64,000 bases of DNA, from positions 43,094,880 through 43,158,879 of the forward strand of contig CM034533.1 in the NCBI GenBank assembly GCA_020002185.1, in the 5' to 3' direction. The DNA is from Paraescarpia echinospica (taxonomy: Eukaryota; Annelida; Polychaeta; Sabellida; Siboglinidae). The first letter of the stretch is position 1; the number at the start of each line of letters is the position of its first letter. The position numbers and the translations under genes are program-made. Under the pieces are notes generated by a model, which was not told where the DNA came from, did no database searches, and saw nothing but the letters and a program-made list of their open reading frames with translations. Shown here piece by piece: positions 20,590 through 32,378 of the stretch.

Positions 20590-21210
20590 ATTCCCCAGGG
20601 CGCCTCTTGAAATCGACCTTCACCTATTGACAAAAACCAAAATGACATAATTTTACAAATTTTTCTAGTTCAATACCTAGTTGTTAGCATTTCACCTATT
20701 TCTTAGTTCTAAAGGAAAACGCCAGGGGGTGGTGTACGTGAAAAAATGGTCCACCGCCTATGCGAAATAACAAAAGACACCATTGCGCATACCCAGTGAC
20801 CTATTTATTGATGTTTTTGACCTATTTTATACTAACAATATATAAGAGGCACGAATTTGAGCAATAATGTTTCACCATCTATCCAGCAGGGGCCACTACT
20901 TGACTTAGTTACGTAATTCATCACCTATTCGCCATGGGTCGCCACTATCAAAGTTGTTCTTCAAGTACGTCACAAAGGTAACTCTCAAAGTACCTCTCAA
21001 AGTATTCACCACCTATTTACAAGGAGCACCATTTGGCATAGTTCACCACATATTCGCCAGGAGGCGCCACTCTCAAAAGTAGCTCTCAAAGTAGTCACGA
21101 CCTATTCACCAGGGAGCGTCACTTAGCCTAGTTACATAGTTCATCATCTATTCACCAACCTATTTATAAATTTCGTCACTATTCGCCAGGGGGCGACTCT
21201 TGACCTTTGT
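20590..21210 (+). repeat. Array of CACCTATTCGCCAGGGGGCGCCACT-type elements
   Basis: At least seven spaced copies of a CTATTC.CCAGGGGGCGCCACT-like element (near 20594, 20730, 20890, 20930, 21060, 21110, 21190) separated by 40-130 bases, with a relative at 4750-4800. The core resembles the vertebrate CTCF consensus (CCAsyAGrkGGCrsy). This may be chance within a minisatellite; see findings. Confidence 0.55.
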
Positions 21211-21798
21211 CCTGACATTGATTGACATTTGACCTTGACCTTTCCTTTTCTCAGCGACGGATAACGGATTGCTCTATCGATTTCCACACAACATACTATT
21301 GGTGCTGTTTCGCCGCTGCGCCAATGTAACTTCAGCTTCTGGCCTGTCTCGGTTGCGAAATCATTTCAGTGCTGTTGAATAAAATATTTTGTACGTCGTG
21401 CTGCTGTTGTCAATTTACGTTCTCCTGCTTCTCTCCACTGTTACCGCTGAAATTACTACATCAGAAGACGGTGAGAGATGCATTTGAAAAATGTTTCGCC
21501 ACTGTGGGCAGAAAACTGTCCTCCGATTGCACACACCTTTCACAGTCGACAAAGATAGACATTAATCGTCTTAGAAAATGTATATTTCCACCCGCCATTG
21601 ACGCTCTCAACAAAAACAACCATTCATGCTCACATTTAATGAGGTGGCAGATCCATATGTCTGCCTCTCGGAAAATTACACGGGGGCAGCTGCCCCTGCC
21701 CTCCTGTTTCCACGACTATGCATTAGATCAGCATAAATGCTGCGACTACTTCGCATGACAGCTGTGAATCACATCAGATTAATCTCCCTAACCTAAAC

Positions 21799-21842
<44 letters not shown>

Positions 21843-22263
21843 CAAGTACACATGTTCAAAGTTATATGTTCTAATTAAGGATGGACGGGCTACGATCAAT
21901 GGTAGCGCTTCACCAATAAGCGAAATCAGTAAAATAGAGCGACCTATTGGTTCTTCCCATTTCGTCGTACAGTGTTACGTTGCTTTTGGGTGATAGTGGT
22001 TCGTTGTTAAAGGCCATATATTGGAATAAAATGTGCTCTGTCCCTTAATAACAAATGGTTGATACCCTTTGAAATGATGATAGTGCCAAAATTTTAAATA
22101 TCGTATATGAGCATACGACATAAAAAGAGCCTTTAAATTTGCCATTTTACGGAAACTCCCGAGCGATGCTGGGTTTGCATTTGTTACTGAAACGTGACGT
22201 CAGTTGTGGTTCCGCCGTCAGTTAGTGCAGCGGCTTCACGCCTGCGGCCCTGCGCAGTCGCGC
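21211..22263. other. Intergenic DNA, one AT microsatellite
   Basis: An (AT)n tract lies at 21804-21839. The frame at 21369-21758 is open but has no recognised domain, promoter or homologue in the window. Otherwise no feature. Confidence 0.4.
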
Positions 22264-22289
22264 TGTGTCATGTAAACAACTCGATATAA

Positions 22290-22470
22290 ATGGCGGCTTA
22301 CTCGAGTAGTTCAGAGATCGATATCAATTTTTACGCGGATCATGAAACTTTGATCATATATATTTCGGTGACAGTGAGGATGACATTGCCGAGATCGACA
22401 ATGTTGATGTTAGTCAGCACGTTGTGGCACCGTATAGACACGAACCAGTGAAGATGCTCCGACAACTGAC
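22290..22470 (+). other. Possible 5' exon of an acidic protein with VVAPYRHEP motif
   Basis: ATGGCGGC at 22290 opens a Ser/Asp-rich frame that continues after a one-base shift as FGDSEDDIAEIDNVD and VVAPYRHEPVK. Invertebrate genes with a P2X7-like cytosolic zinc domain often start with an acidic stretch followed by V.PYrFEP, so I suspect such a 5' exon. No downstream domain is visible and the stretch overlaps the antisense THAP exon. Confidence 0.25.
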
Positions 22471-22787
22471 CGGATCCACTTGCGCAGATTCGCCAGTAAC
22501 CGATTCGCCTTCGGCTTCGCCTCTGTTGTGTTATTCAAAGGAACGGCAGATTTCTTTACATCTGACTTACGCCTGAAACCCATCTTCCATTGTACGAAGT
22601 CTTCGAAGTCGTCAGGTGCAACGAAATGCGAACCACAAATAATGCTAGTTGCCGTAGCATGCGTCCAGTCGTTTCGAACAAAACGTTCCCATTTCTGCCG
22701 AGTAACTGGCTCTTTGGGAAATTTTTGCACAGAATGGCCAGTCAGATTCGAATTGTTGCAGTTTCCAACAACACATTTGTTCACCAT
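22410..22787 (-). CDS. THAP zinc-finger protein (first exon or small THAP gene)
   Basis: Starting at ATG 22787 (the upstream Met at 22880 would only add residues before the domain) the protein begins MVNKCVVGNCNN, the invariant N-terminus of a THAP domain. The C2CH zinc ligands are C-x4-C near residue 5-10 and C-x2-H in IICGSHF. Between them are KFPKEP, W..FV and W; after them DF.D and an AVP box (KSAVPLN), which closes the domain at about residue 85. THAP domains bind DNA in transcription factors and P-element-like transposases. The open frame continues only ~40 residues; a GTCAGT donor near 22485 could join a further exon. Intact over the whole domain, unlike most frames here. Confidence 0.8.
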   Translation of the reverse strand: MVNKCVVGNCNNSNLTGHSVQKFPKEPVTRQKWERFVRNDWTHATATSIICGSHFVAPDDFEDFVQWKMGFRRKSDVKKSAVPLNNTTEAKPKANRLLANLRKWIRSVVGASSLVRVYTVPQRAD

Positions 22788-23372
22788 TTCTATATGTGAA
22801 CGAATGTATACCAGTTCAAACATCCACCAAAGAAATCCAGCCGCCGATAACGCTTGCGATCCCGGGAATGTTTTCCACAACTGACGTCATGATTCTGCCC
22901 CTCGCGGCATTTCCGGAAACAGACTTTTCGAAGCCTGCACCAAGACAGGTCCCGTTTAATGTCAATTTTAGAAATGTTTCAGCAAATGTGTGGTTTTGGG
23001 GTTGTCATTATATTGCAGAACACATATGTACATGCATATTTTTATACTTATTAGCAATTTTTTTCTCCCAGGATATGTCCTTTAACACTGCTGATGTGCA
23101 GATAATAATAAACAACTCAAAATTGTTTGACTGACTGACTCCACTTTGAGGAAGCGACTTGCCACTGAACTTTGTAAACATAGCTACTGGAAAATTACGG
23201 AGCTCATGAATATGGCACAACCTTCGTTCATACATGGATATTGCCACCTAATATGAATACATATAAATGTATACTATATATCTATAAATGTACAGGTTGT
23301 TTTTAATGTTTGTCATGTTGATCACCTAGTGTAACGTCTTAACAGTATAATTTACACGGATTCACTACTTAC

Positions 23373-23545
23373 CAATGCGATAACAGCAAGCAATATAAGA
23401 CCACGAAACTCCATAGAATAGCCTTGGACATCGAATTAATTTTCTTTGCAATATTTTTGCCGATGTTTGTAAGATTGTGCACGTCATAAATTAAACGGTC
23501 GCGCATGTAACTGCTCATAGAATTCGCCAAAGCAATGCAGCAAAC
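23373..23545 (-). CDS. Candidate host exon with a membrane segment
   Basis: A 173-base stretch on the minus strand is flanked by a strong acceptor (GTGTTTTCAG) and a perfect GTAAGT donor, and is open in only one frame. The product has CCIALANSMSSYMRDRLIYD, a polar helix (NIGKNIAKKINSM) and a hydrophobic end (AILWSFVVLYCLLLSHW). I do not recognise the family. It is upstream of the tetraspanin-type exons on the same strand, but its end phase (2) does not fit a direct join to the phase-0 exon at 12853. Confidence 0.4.
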
Positions 23546-23685
23546 CTGAAAACACACACCAGCAAGAAGCAACTACTTGATATGAGTAGTTCTAACAATT
23601 TGTATTGAAACAATGATTAACTTTCGGGAATGTGTAAAAGTGATAGTAATATGTAATGTAGCTTTATTTGTATGCTGGAGCTAAA

Positions 23686-23845
23686 CTATCTGCGTAGGTA
23701 CGGTAATTATTTTTGCATAACGTGCTTGCATACAGTTTTGATTGGTTCATGGAAAAGGGGGGAACATGATGAAAATGTCGGGACAATGATGAAAATAGCG
23801 TGAAATTTGTGAAAATGGTGGAATTCGGTAAAAATAGGGGGAAAG
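23686..23845 (-). repeat. Inverted copy of the 1-172 dispersed repeat
   Basis: Reverse complement matches the window start: CCATTTTCAC tandem units followed by the arm ending CGTACCTACGCAGATAG. Confidence 0.75.
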
Positions 23846-23879
23846 CGTGGTCGATTCGTCAAACTGGTAGTAATTAGTT

Positions 23880-25290
23880 TAGCTAAAACATACAAACCCC
23901 GTTCTGCAACACACAAACACCGACCTACAACACACAAATACTAATCTACAATTAAAAAAAACAGTAATGTACGCTTAGCTACACCACATAAACGTCGACG
24001 TACAACACACAAATACAGACATTCAACAGATAAACACAGTCATACAACACACATACACCGAACTACGACACTCAAATATTGACATATAACATACAACTAC
24101 CTACCTACTTACTACCGACCTACAACACGTAAAACAGTGCTAATCACCGACCTACAGCACACAGACACTGACTTACAACACATTAAGACCGACACTAACT
24201 TACAACACACCAACACAGACAAACAACACTTAAATAATGCTAAATACTCACCTACACCACACAAACACAGACGTGCAATAGGAAAACTGTGCTAAACACC
24301 GCACTAAAACACACAAACAATTACCTAGAACACAGAACATGCGACACACAAACACCGATCTACAACACAAAACCCCCCGCCTACAACACACAAACACTGA
24401 CCTGCAACATACAAACACTAATTTACAAAACACAAACACCGACCTATTTATGTAAACAGTTCTAAACAACGCACAAACATTCACGTATAACACACAAATG
24501 CCAATATGCAACACACATACACCGACCTACGAAATACATATTTTGATCGAAAACTTACCACTACCGACATACAACACGTAAACACCGACCTACAGCACAA
24601 AAACACTACCCTATAAAAACACCGACCAACAACACGTAAGCAGTGCTAAACACTGACCTACAACACACAAACACTTACATACAACACACAATACTGACGT
24701 ACAAAACACAAATACCGACATACAACACACAAACAACGATCTACGACATACCAACACCAACCTGTAACATACAAACAATGACCTACAACACACAAACAAC
24801 CACCTGCAACACACAAGCACTGACCTACAAACACCGACATACAACATACAAACAATGACCTACAACATACAAACACCCACCTGCAACACACAAGCAGTCA
24901 CCTGCAACACAGAAACACTAACTTACAAAACACAAACACCGTCCAACAACAAACAAACACCGACCAACAACACGTAAACAGCGCTAAAAACCGACCTACA
25001 ACACACAAACACTGACCTGCAACACGTAAACAGTGGTAAACACTGACCTAAAAAAAATAACAGATCTACAGCACACAATCACCGACCAACAACACGTAAA
25101 CAGTGCTAAACACCGATCTAGAACACACAAACACCGATCAACAACAAGGAAATAGTGCTAAACATCGATTGTCAACACACAAACATTGATATACAATACA
25201 CATATACCGACCTACAAATAGTAAACAATGCCAAACACCGACATAAACACACAAACATCGAACTACAACATACAAACACTCACCTGCTGC
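23880..25290 (-). repeat. ~21-base minisatellite ACACAAACACCGACCTACAAC
   Basis: More than 50 degenerate units of 20-22 bases, with longer units containing GTAAACAGTGCTAAACACCG. All long translated frames in this stretch (Cys/Val-rich on the minus strand) are products of the repeat. Confidence 0.95.
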
Positions 25291-25294
25291 TAGT

Positions 25295-26130
25295 TCCATG
25301 AACCAAACTTAGACCAGAGAGTTAAGCCAAGTGTACAGGACGAGACAAGTGTTCTGGACTAGACAAGTGTACCGCGTGCATTGAAACTGCTTTCAACTAG
25401 AATGCATACCATATGGAACATATTGACTTGTATCCCTTATGCATACATTTAATAGTGTTACCTATCATTCATGTCATAGTTTGACATATTGTCGTAGCCA
25501 GAAGTGCCACCTAATGACATTACGTGTCAGTTTGGAGTAACCAATTCGTATAAGTAACATGTTTGCCCATTGAACAGTGGGCGCGGCCATGAGACATAGG
25601 CGACTTCCTGCGCCACCCAATGGACATCATTATAACTATTTAAAGTAACGCCAGCTAACGCGGAAGCCGGAAGTGTAATCGTCGACACATTTCCGGGAAT
25701 GGTAGAAATGTAGAGGCAGCCATTACAGTGACATGAATTCAAGTGTGACGGCACTTCCGGCGTAGCGCCCCTAGTGTATAACTTGAGTATTACGTTACGT
25801 GGTTCCGCCTCTAACGCGGAACCAAACTTAGACTAGCTTGTTCCACGAAACAAACTTGGACTATCGAGTTCCAAGAACCAAACTTAGACTTATATGAACC
25901 TAACTTAGAGTAGCGAGTTCTGTGAACCAAACTTAGACCAGCGAATTGCACGAACCAAACTTAGACTAGCTAGTTCCTTGAACCAAACTTACCAACTTCA
26001 CAGTACACTGTGTCGAGTACCGTTCTATCTATCGAGTTGCGGTCTTCGACGCTATTGTCGCGCCGGCACGTGGCGTACGGCGAGTTTCATATCATAATTT
26101 GACCTTTTGACCTATCAAGAAACGCCACAT
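25295..26130 (-). repeat. Repeat block: inverted 28-base array, shared-frame repeat and module
   Basis: Contains inverted 28-base units (25295-25330, 25815-25995), the repeat at 25500-25800 whose minus-strand frame 25527-25754 matches 14868-15100, and the inverted dispersed module at 25985-26130. It forms the left flank of the palindrome centred near 26620. Confidence 0.7.
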
Positions 26131-27430
26131 TGTAGCCTGATAGGTACTCATTCTATCAACCACAGCCCACTTTCTTAGTAAAACCTTTGAAAATACGACC
26201 CGTATGCATAAGATTTGAAGTCCTATCGACTAGTTATGATATACCTCGACCTCCGAACCTACGGACATGCGATACATACTGGCAACACTATTTTTTTATC
26301 AACGATAACCCACTTTCTTAGTAAAACCTTTGACAATACGATCCGTACTCATAAGGCTTTAATTTTATATTTTCATTCTTATAGACTTGTACCATTTTCA
26401 TAACATAGTCCATCATCCCAGGTAATTTCTGAACACTTTAGCTTTTCAACAGGATCCGCTGCCACTAACACCTCAATCTTTTTGTCGGCATAATAAAAAT
26501 CCAGCACTTCCAAAATTTCTACCGCTATCTTTCAGTCGGAATCATCCACTTCCACTACTTTCACCTCTGCCTTTCAGTCGGAATCATCAAAATCCACCAC
26601 TTCTGCCGCTATGTTAACGGTAAAAGTGGTGGAAGTGGTGGATTTTTATGACTGCGACTGAAACATAGCTGCAGAAGTGGTGGATTTTTATGATTCCGAC
26701 TGAAAGGCAGAGGTGAAAGTAGTGGAAGTGGATGATTCCGACAGAAAGATAGCGGTAGAAGTGGAGGAAGTGGATGATTCCGACTGAAAGATAGAGGAAG
26801 AAGTGGTGGAAATGGTGGATTTTGATGATTGCGACTTAACGACAGAGGTGGAAGTGGTGGAAGTGGATGATTCCGACTGAAATAGAGTGGTGAAAGTTGT
26901 GGAATTGGATGACTCCGACTGAAAGAAAGCGGTAGAAATGGTGGAACTGGATGATTCCGACTAAAAGATAGAGGTAGTAGTGGTAGAAGTGGTGGATTTT
27001 GATGATTCCGACTGAAAGATACCGGGAGAAGTGTTGGAAGTGGTTGATTTTGATGATTCCGACTGAAAGATAGAGGTGTTGGTAGCAGCTGATCGTGTTG
27101 AAAAGCTAATGTGTTCAGAAATTACCTGAGAATATGGACTATATTATGAAAACAGTACAAGTCTATAAGTATGAAAAAATTTAATTAAAATCTTATGAAT
27201 ACGGGTCGTATTTTCAAAGGTTTTATTAAGAAAGTGGGTTATCGTTGGTAAAATAAATGTCGCCATTATGTAACGCGTGTCCTCAGGTTAGGAGGTCGAA
27301 GTATAGCATAACTAGTCGACAGGCCTCCACGTCTTATGAATACGGGTCGTATTTTCAAAGGTTTTACTAAGAAAATGGGCTATGGTTGATTGTATCAGTA
27401 TCTGTAAGGTTACTAGCTGGCGTTTTTTGA
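26130..27430. repeat. Large imperfect palindrome with a GTGGAAGTGGATGATTCCGACTGAAAG array
   Basis: Blocks on the left (GTAAAACCTTTGAAAATACGACCCGTAT-type, ACTAGTTATGATATACCTCGACCTCC-type, GGTAATTTCTGAACAC) recur in reverse order and complement on the right (27080-27420), with centre near 26620. The inner part (26480-27070) is a minisatellite of about 55-60 bases. With the flanking modules the inverted repeat spans roughly 25.98-27.57 kb. Confidence 0.8.
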
Positions 27431-28265
27431 TAGGTCAGTAGGTCAAACTATAATATGAAACTCGCCGTACGCTACGTGCTGGCGCGACCACAGCATCGAT
27501 GGCCGCAACTCGATAAATAGATCCGCCAGTGAAGTTGGTAAGTTTGGTTCTTGGAACTCGTTAGTCTACGTTCGGTTCGTGCATGTCGTTATTATAAGTT
27601 TGTTTCGTGGAACTAGGTAGTCTAATTTGTTTCGTGACACTCGTTGGTGTAAGTTTGGTACTTGAAACTCGCTGTTATAAGTATCAGTTCCTACTAGTGA
27701 ATTTTCACCCGTTAGATCATCAAAATCCACCACTTCTGCCGCTATGTTTCAGTCGCATTCATCAAAATCCACCACTTTTACCGTTATCTTTCAGTCGGAA
27801 TAATCAAAATCAACAAATTCCACTACTCCAACCTCTATCTTTCTGTCGGAGTATTCCACTTCAACCACTTCTACCGCTACTTTTCATTCAGAATCATCCA
27901 TTTTCACCACTTCCACCTCCATCTTTCAGTCGGAATCATCAAAATCCATTCCTTCCACCTTATTTCCACAATTTCCGTAAAATAGACAGGTAGAATTCCA
28001 AACTTAGGTAAGCGAGATGCACGTACCAAACTTACATCAGCGAGCTTCGCGTACCAAACATAGATCAGCGACGAACCAAACTTAAGCCATCGAGATGTAC
28101 CAACCAAACTTCGACTTGCGAGTTCCATGAACGAAACTTAGACCAGCGATTTTCCCTAACCAAAGTTAGACTAACGAGTTCCATGAACCAAATTTAGACC
28201 AGCGAGTTCGACGAACCAAACTTAGTCAACGATTTACCCGAACCAAACTTGCACCAACGAGTTTC
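27430..28265. repeat. Right flank repeats: module, 28-base array, further GATTCCGACTG array
   Basis: Module 27430-27560, forward 28-base units 27540-27690, another stretch of the ATCAAAATCCACCACTTCTACC array 27715-27960, then inverted 28-base units 28000-28265. Confidence 0.75.
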
Positions 28266-28900
28266 AAACTTACACTTACAAACTTAAAACACACCTTAAA
28301 ACTTACAAAGACGCACACTTACATTCAAAAATTCGCAAGCAGACTTACAAACACACTTTCAAATTTACAAAGTCGCAAATGTACACTTACAAACTTGCAA
28401 ACAAACTTACAAACACAACTGTAAACTTACAAAGTTCCAAACTTACACTTACAAAGTTGCAAATAAACTTACAAACAAACTTGTAAACTTACAATATTGC
28501 AATGTTACACTTACAAACTTGCAGACAAACCTACAAACACATTTCAAAAAATTACAAAGTCGCAAACTTACTCTTACAAAATTACAAACACTATTAAACT
28601 TGTATAGTCGCAAGCATACTTACAAATGTTATCAAAAGGGAACAAATAGACGGGTTATTGCGTCAAATTCCACCAAAAAGGAGCAAATAGACGGGTTATT
28701 GCATGAAATGTTATCAAAAGGGAGCAAATAGATCGGTTATCGCGTCAAATTTCACCAAATGGGAGCAAGTCGACAGTTTATCGTGTGACATTTCACCTCT
28801 TTCAGGCAATTCGACAGTTTATCGCATGACATCTCAACTCTTTCAGACAATTCGACAATTTATCGCGTGACATATCTACCAAACTTAGCGCACGAGACTA
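28265..28900. repeat. Two minisatellites: CTTACAAACTTGCAAAC and GGAGCAAATAGACGGGTTAT
   Basis: 28265-28620 is built from ACTTACAAAC variants; 28625-28880 has about five units of ~48 bases sharing AAATAGACGGGTTATTGCGT, decaying to CGACAGTTTATCGCGTGACA. Confidence 0.9.
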
Positions 28901-29001
28901 CGGCCGAGACATTGCATGAGACTACGGACGAGACATCGCATCAGACTACGTGTTCCAAGAACCATTCCGTTCTTTACATTTGAACAGTAAACACGTACAT
29001 C

Positions 29002-29190
29002 ATGAGCTTATGAACTAGTCTACAAGCTACCAACAGGCCTACATCATCATCATCACGTGCAGCCTTCCAGTACCCAGATTGCAAGAGACATTTTACACAT
29101 CGAGACAACTTGAAACGACACAGTATCCTCAGTCGCTGTGCACTATCGACAAACGCTACATTGCTGAAATCACTTGTCCTGATGCTCACT
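29002..29190 (+). pseudogene. C2HC zinc-finger fragment (cassette D)
   Basis: From ATGAGCTTATGA at 29002 (premature stop) a frame resumes with ATNRPTSSSSRA, then FQYPDCKRHFTHRDNLKRHS and ILSRC. It aligns to the start of the cassette C gene at 14173-13900, including the preceding leader and the 5' flank (CATTTGAA.AGTAAACACGTAC). The first Cys has become Tyr (YPDC), so zinc binding is lost. Confidence 0.5.
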
Positions 29191-29680
29191 ACGACATCTG
29201 TGTAACACCAAACACTTATACCAAAGAGTGACAAGAACCAAAGTTGTCGGACAAACGAAACACCAAACACATAGATCAACGAGCGACAAGAATCAAACAT
29301 CACATACCTTCATATCAAGAGACGATCCTCTGTTCGGATTCACATTTAACGAGACGACCATAGGGCTCGTATGAGGTATCGCTTCTTTTAACGGAAAACA
29401 TATGTATATGAAGCAGCCGCCTTTACAACGTAACAATTCCATATTTTCAAATAGTGCGAGCGACCAAATACGATACGACCTTCTCGAGAGTCGAAAAAGG
29501 AAAGACCAGAATCGACGGAAGCACAGTATATACACTAGTTTTCGGCGTCATCTCATTTGCATAACCAATCAGACCGAACGTACATCACGTGACTTTCCTT
29601 AACACAAAAACTGTGCACGTTCAGGAGACAGGCGACATCCGATGGCCCCAACGGATAGCAATGTAACTACTCAGAATAAC
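29191..29680. other. No supported feature
   Basis: Short frames only; a weak similarity to the AAGTTTGGTT family (CAAAC..AGATCAACGAG) continues to about 29300. Confidence 0.3.
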
Positions 29681-29683
29681 GAC

Positions 29684-30155
29684 ATCTACTGGCCATGACA
29701 GATCTCTATTCGTCGACACACTTCCGGAAATGGTGAAACCGTAGAGGCCGCCATGACAGGTCGTCATGACATTCAAGTAACTTCCAGTTCGACGTTACTA
29801 CCGACGTAAAGGCCCCTAGTAGAGACCGCCATGACAGTCAGATATCTTCCGGTATGACATCACATCTGGCGTAGCGCCCCCTAGTGGATAATCGGAGTAC
29901 TATCCCACGCGATGGCGTCCATCTACCGACCATGACAGATCTCTATTCGTCGACTCACTTCCGGAAATGGTGGAACCATAGAAGCCGCCATGACAGGTCG
30001 CCATGACATTCAAGTAACTTCCGGTACGACGTTACTTCCGGTGTAGCGTCCCTAGTAGAGGCCGCCATGACAGTCAAGTGACTTCCTGTACGTCATCACT
30101 TTCCGGCGCAGCGCCCCCTAGTGGATAATTGGCGTACTATGTCACATGATGGCGC
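29684..30155 (+). repeat. Tandem duplication, ~234-base period, with CCACTAGGGGGCGCT sites
   Basis: Two copies of a ~234-base unit (GCCATGACAGATCTCTATTC to GGATAAT.GG.GTACTAT). Each ends with AGCGCCCCCTAGTGG, whose reverse complement fits the CTCF core consensus at all 15 positions. The same motif in degraded form is at about 25760 and 29820. Confidence 0.8.
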
Positions 30156-30190
30156 CGTCTAGCGTGTAAAAATATATAATTAGGTTAGAT

Positions 30191-30283
30191 AGAGAAAAAT
30201 GTTGGGGTTACTCGCGAAAATTTATACAACCACCTTGATGGCTGTTTAAATTTTCGCGAGATTAACCCCAACTTTTATTTCTC
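30191..30283. repeat. Hairpin-forming inverted repeat
   Basis: 30191-30224 and 30246-30283 are inverted copies (AGAGAAAAATGTTGGGGTTA and complement, then CGCGAAAATTTA) with a ~21-base loop. It abuts the start of the following satellite. Confidence 0.85.
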
Positions 30284-30289
30284 TTTTTC

Positions 30290-31800
30290 TCAATGTATGT
30301 ATCTATGTCTGTCTCTATGTATGTCTCTTTGTATGTATCTATGTCTGTCTCTATGTATATCTCTATGTCTGTGTCTATGTATGTATCTATGTATGAATCT
30401 ATGTATGTATCTATGCATGTATCTATGTCTTTCTCTATGTATGTATCTTTGTATGTATCTATGTCTGTCTCTATGTATATCTATATGTCTGTATCTATGT
30501 ATGTATCTATGTATGTCTCTATGTATGTCTCTATGTATGTATGTATATATGTCTCTATGTCTGCATCTGTGTAACTATCTATGTCTGTCTCTATCTATAT
30601 ATATATATGTATATCTCTCTCTATGTATCTATCTCTGTCTCTATGTATGTATGTGTCTATGTATGTATCTATGTATGTCTCTATGTATGTATATACATAT
30701 GTATCTATGTCTGTCTCTATGTACGTATCTATGTCTGTTTCTATGTATGTATCTACATATGGCTCTATGTCTGTCTCAATGTATGTATCTATGTCTGTCT
30801 CTATGTATGTATCTATGTCTGTCTCAATGTATGTATCTATGTATGTGTCTATGTATGTCTCCATGTTTGTATCTATGTATGTCTCTATGTATATCTCTAT
30901 GTCTGTATATATGTATATAACTATGTATGAATCTATGTCTGTATCTATGTATGTATCTATGTCTTTCTGTATGAATGTATCTATGTATGTATCTATGTAT
31001 GTCTCTATATATATATATCTATGTCTGTATCTATGTATGTATCTACGTATGTCTCTACGTATGTATCTATGTCTGTCTCTATGTATGTATCTATGTATGT
31101 ATCTATGTATGTATCCACATATGGCTTTATGTCTTCATCTATGTAAATATCTATGTCTGTCTCTATGTATGTATCTATGTATGTGTCTATGTATGTATCT
31201 GTGTCTGTCTCTATGTATGTATCTACATATGTCTCTATGTCTGCTTCTGTGTAAGTATCTATGTCTGTCTCTATCTATATATTTATGTATATCTCTATCT
31301 ATGTATCTATGTCTGTCTCTATGTGTGTGTATATGTATGTATCTATGTCTGTCTCTATGTATGTATCTACATATGTCTCTATGTCTGCATCTGTGTAAGA
31401 ATCTATGTCTGTCTCTATGTATATATTTATGTATAACTCTATCTATGTATCTATGTCTGTCTCTATGTGTGTGTATATGTATGTATCTATGTCTGTCTCT
31501 ACGTATGTATCTACATATGTCTCTTTGTCTGCATCTGTGTAAGTATCTATGTCTGTCTCTATCTATGTATTTATATCTGTCTCTATGTATGTATCTATGT
31601 CTGTCTCTATGTATGTATCTATGTATATCTCTATGTATGTATGTATGTATCTATGTATGTCTCTATGTGTGTATCTGTGTCTGTATCTATGTCTGTCTCT
31701 TAGTATGTGTCTATGTCTGTCTCTATATATGTATCTATGTACGTCTCTATGTCTGTCTCTATGTATGTATCTATGTATGTCTCTGTCTTTATCTTATGCA
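30290..31800 (+). repeat. TATGTATCTATGTCTGTCTC minisatellite
   Basis: 1.5 kb of ATGTATCT/ATGTCTGT/CTCT units of 8-16 bases. Long frames in all three phases (up to 413 codons, alternating Met/Tyr/Val/Ser or Cys/Leu) are artefacts of the repeat, whose unit rarely creates stops. Confidence 0.97.
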
Positions 31801-32378
31801 TTTGGGGGACTTCCGGTGGTGAATTGATTTGAATTTGGTGCAGCAAACTTGCGAAAATATAAGGATATTTGATCAAGATAAGTGATATTATTGAGCGTAT
31901 AGGATACATAACGTAATTATAGATATATATTAAGCAATATTTTTTGTTAAAAGTTAGCTAGAGGGAGTAATCTAGGGTAGATTAAAAGTAGGCGATTTGC
32001 GAGCGATAATTGGGGACGTTAATGTAATCGGAACGTTGTTTACAAAGTAGGTCACTGGCGAAGTTAGCGTACCGTGAACGACAATAGAATAGCGTTATTT
32101 GAGATAATCGGTGTAGTTAGATGAGTAATTAAAACCTGAAATAGCAATCTTTTAAAGTGTATAATAGTACACAGGAAACAGTCTTTGTAAAGACTACCTT
32201 GTATCTAAGCCTAACTTGAATACATTGTCATCGACATCGTAACTAGGTAAGGCACGGTGTGTCACTGTGTGTTAACAAATATAACTAACTATAACCTAAA
32301 CAATCTGGTGTAAATTGGACATAGAAAAGTCTTTTCAAAGACTACATAAAACTACTTTGAACATAAATAAATTCTGAT

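Noticed and set aside
21369..21758. 129-codon plus-strand frame
   Set aside because: No recognised motif, promoter, or second copy; length is not remarkable for the local composition.
23880..25290. CRISPR-like appearance of regularly repeated ACACCGACCTACAAC
   Set aside because: Unit is ~21 bases with no unique spacers of constant length; it is a plain minisatellite in a eukaryotic genome.
30290..31822. Open frames up to 413 codons rich in Met/Tyr/Val/Ser or Cys/Leu
   Set aside because: They are open in all three plus-strand phases because the TATGTATC/TATGTCTG unit lacks stops; no unique domain.
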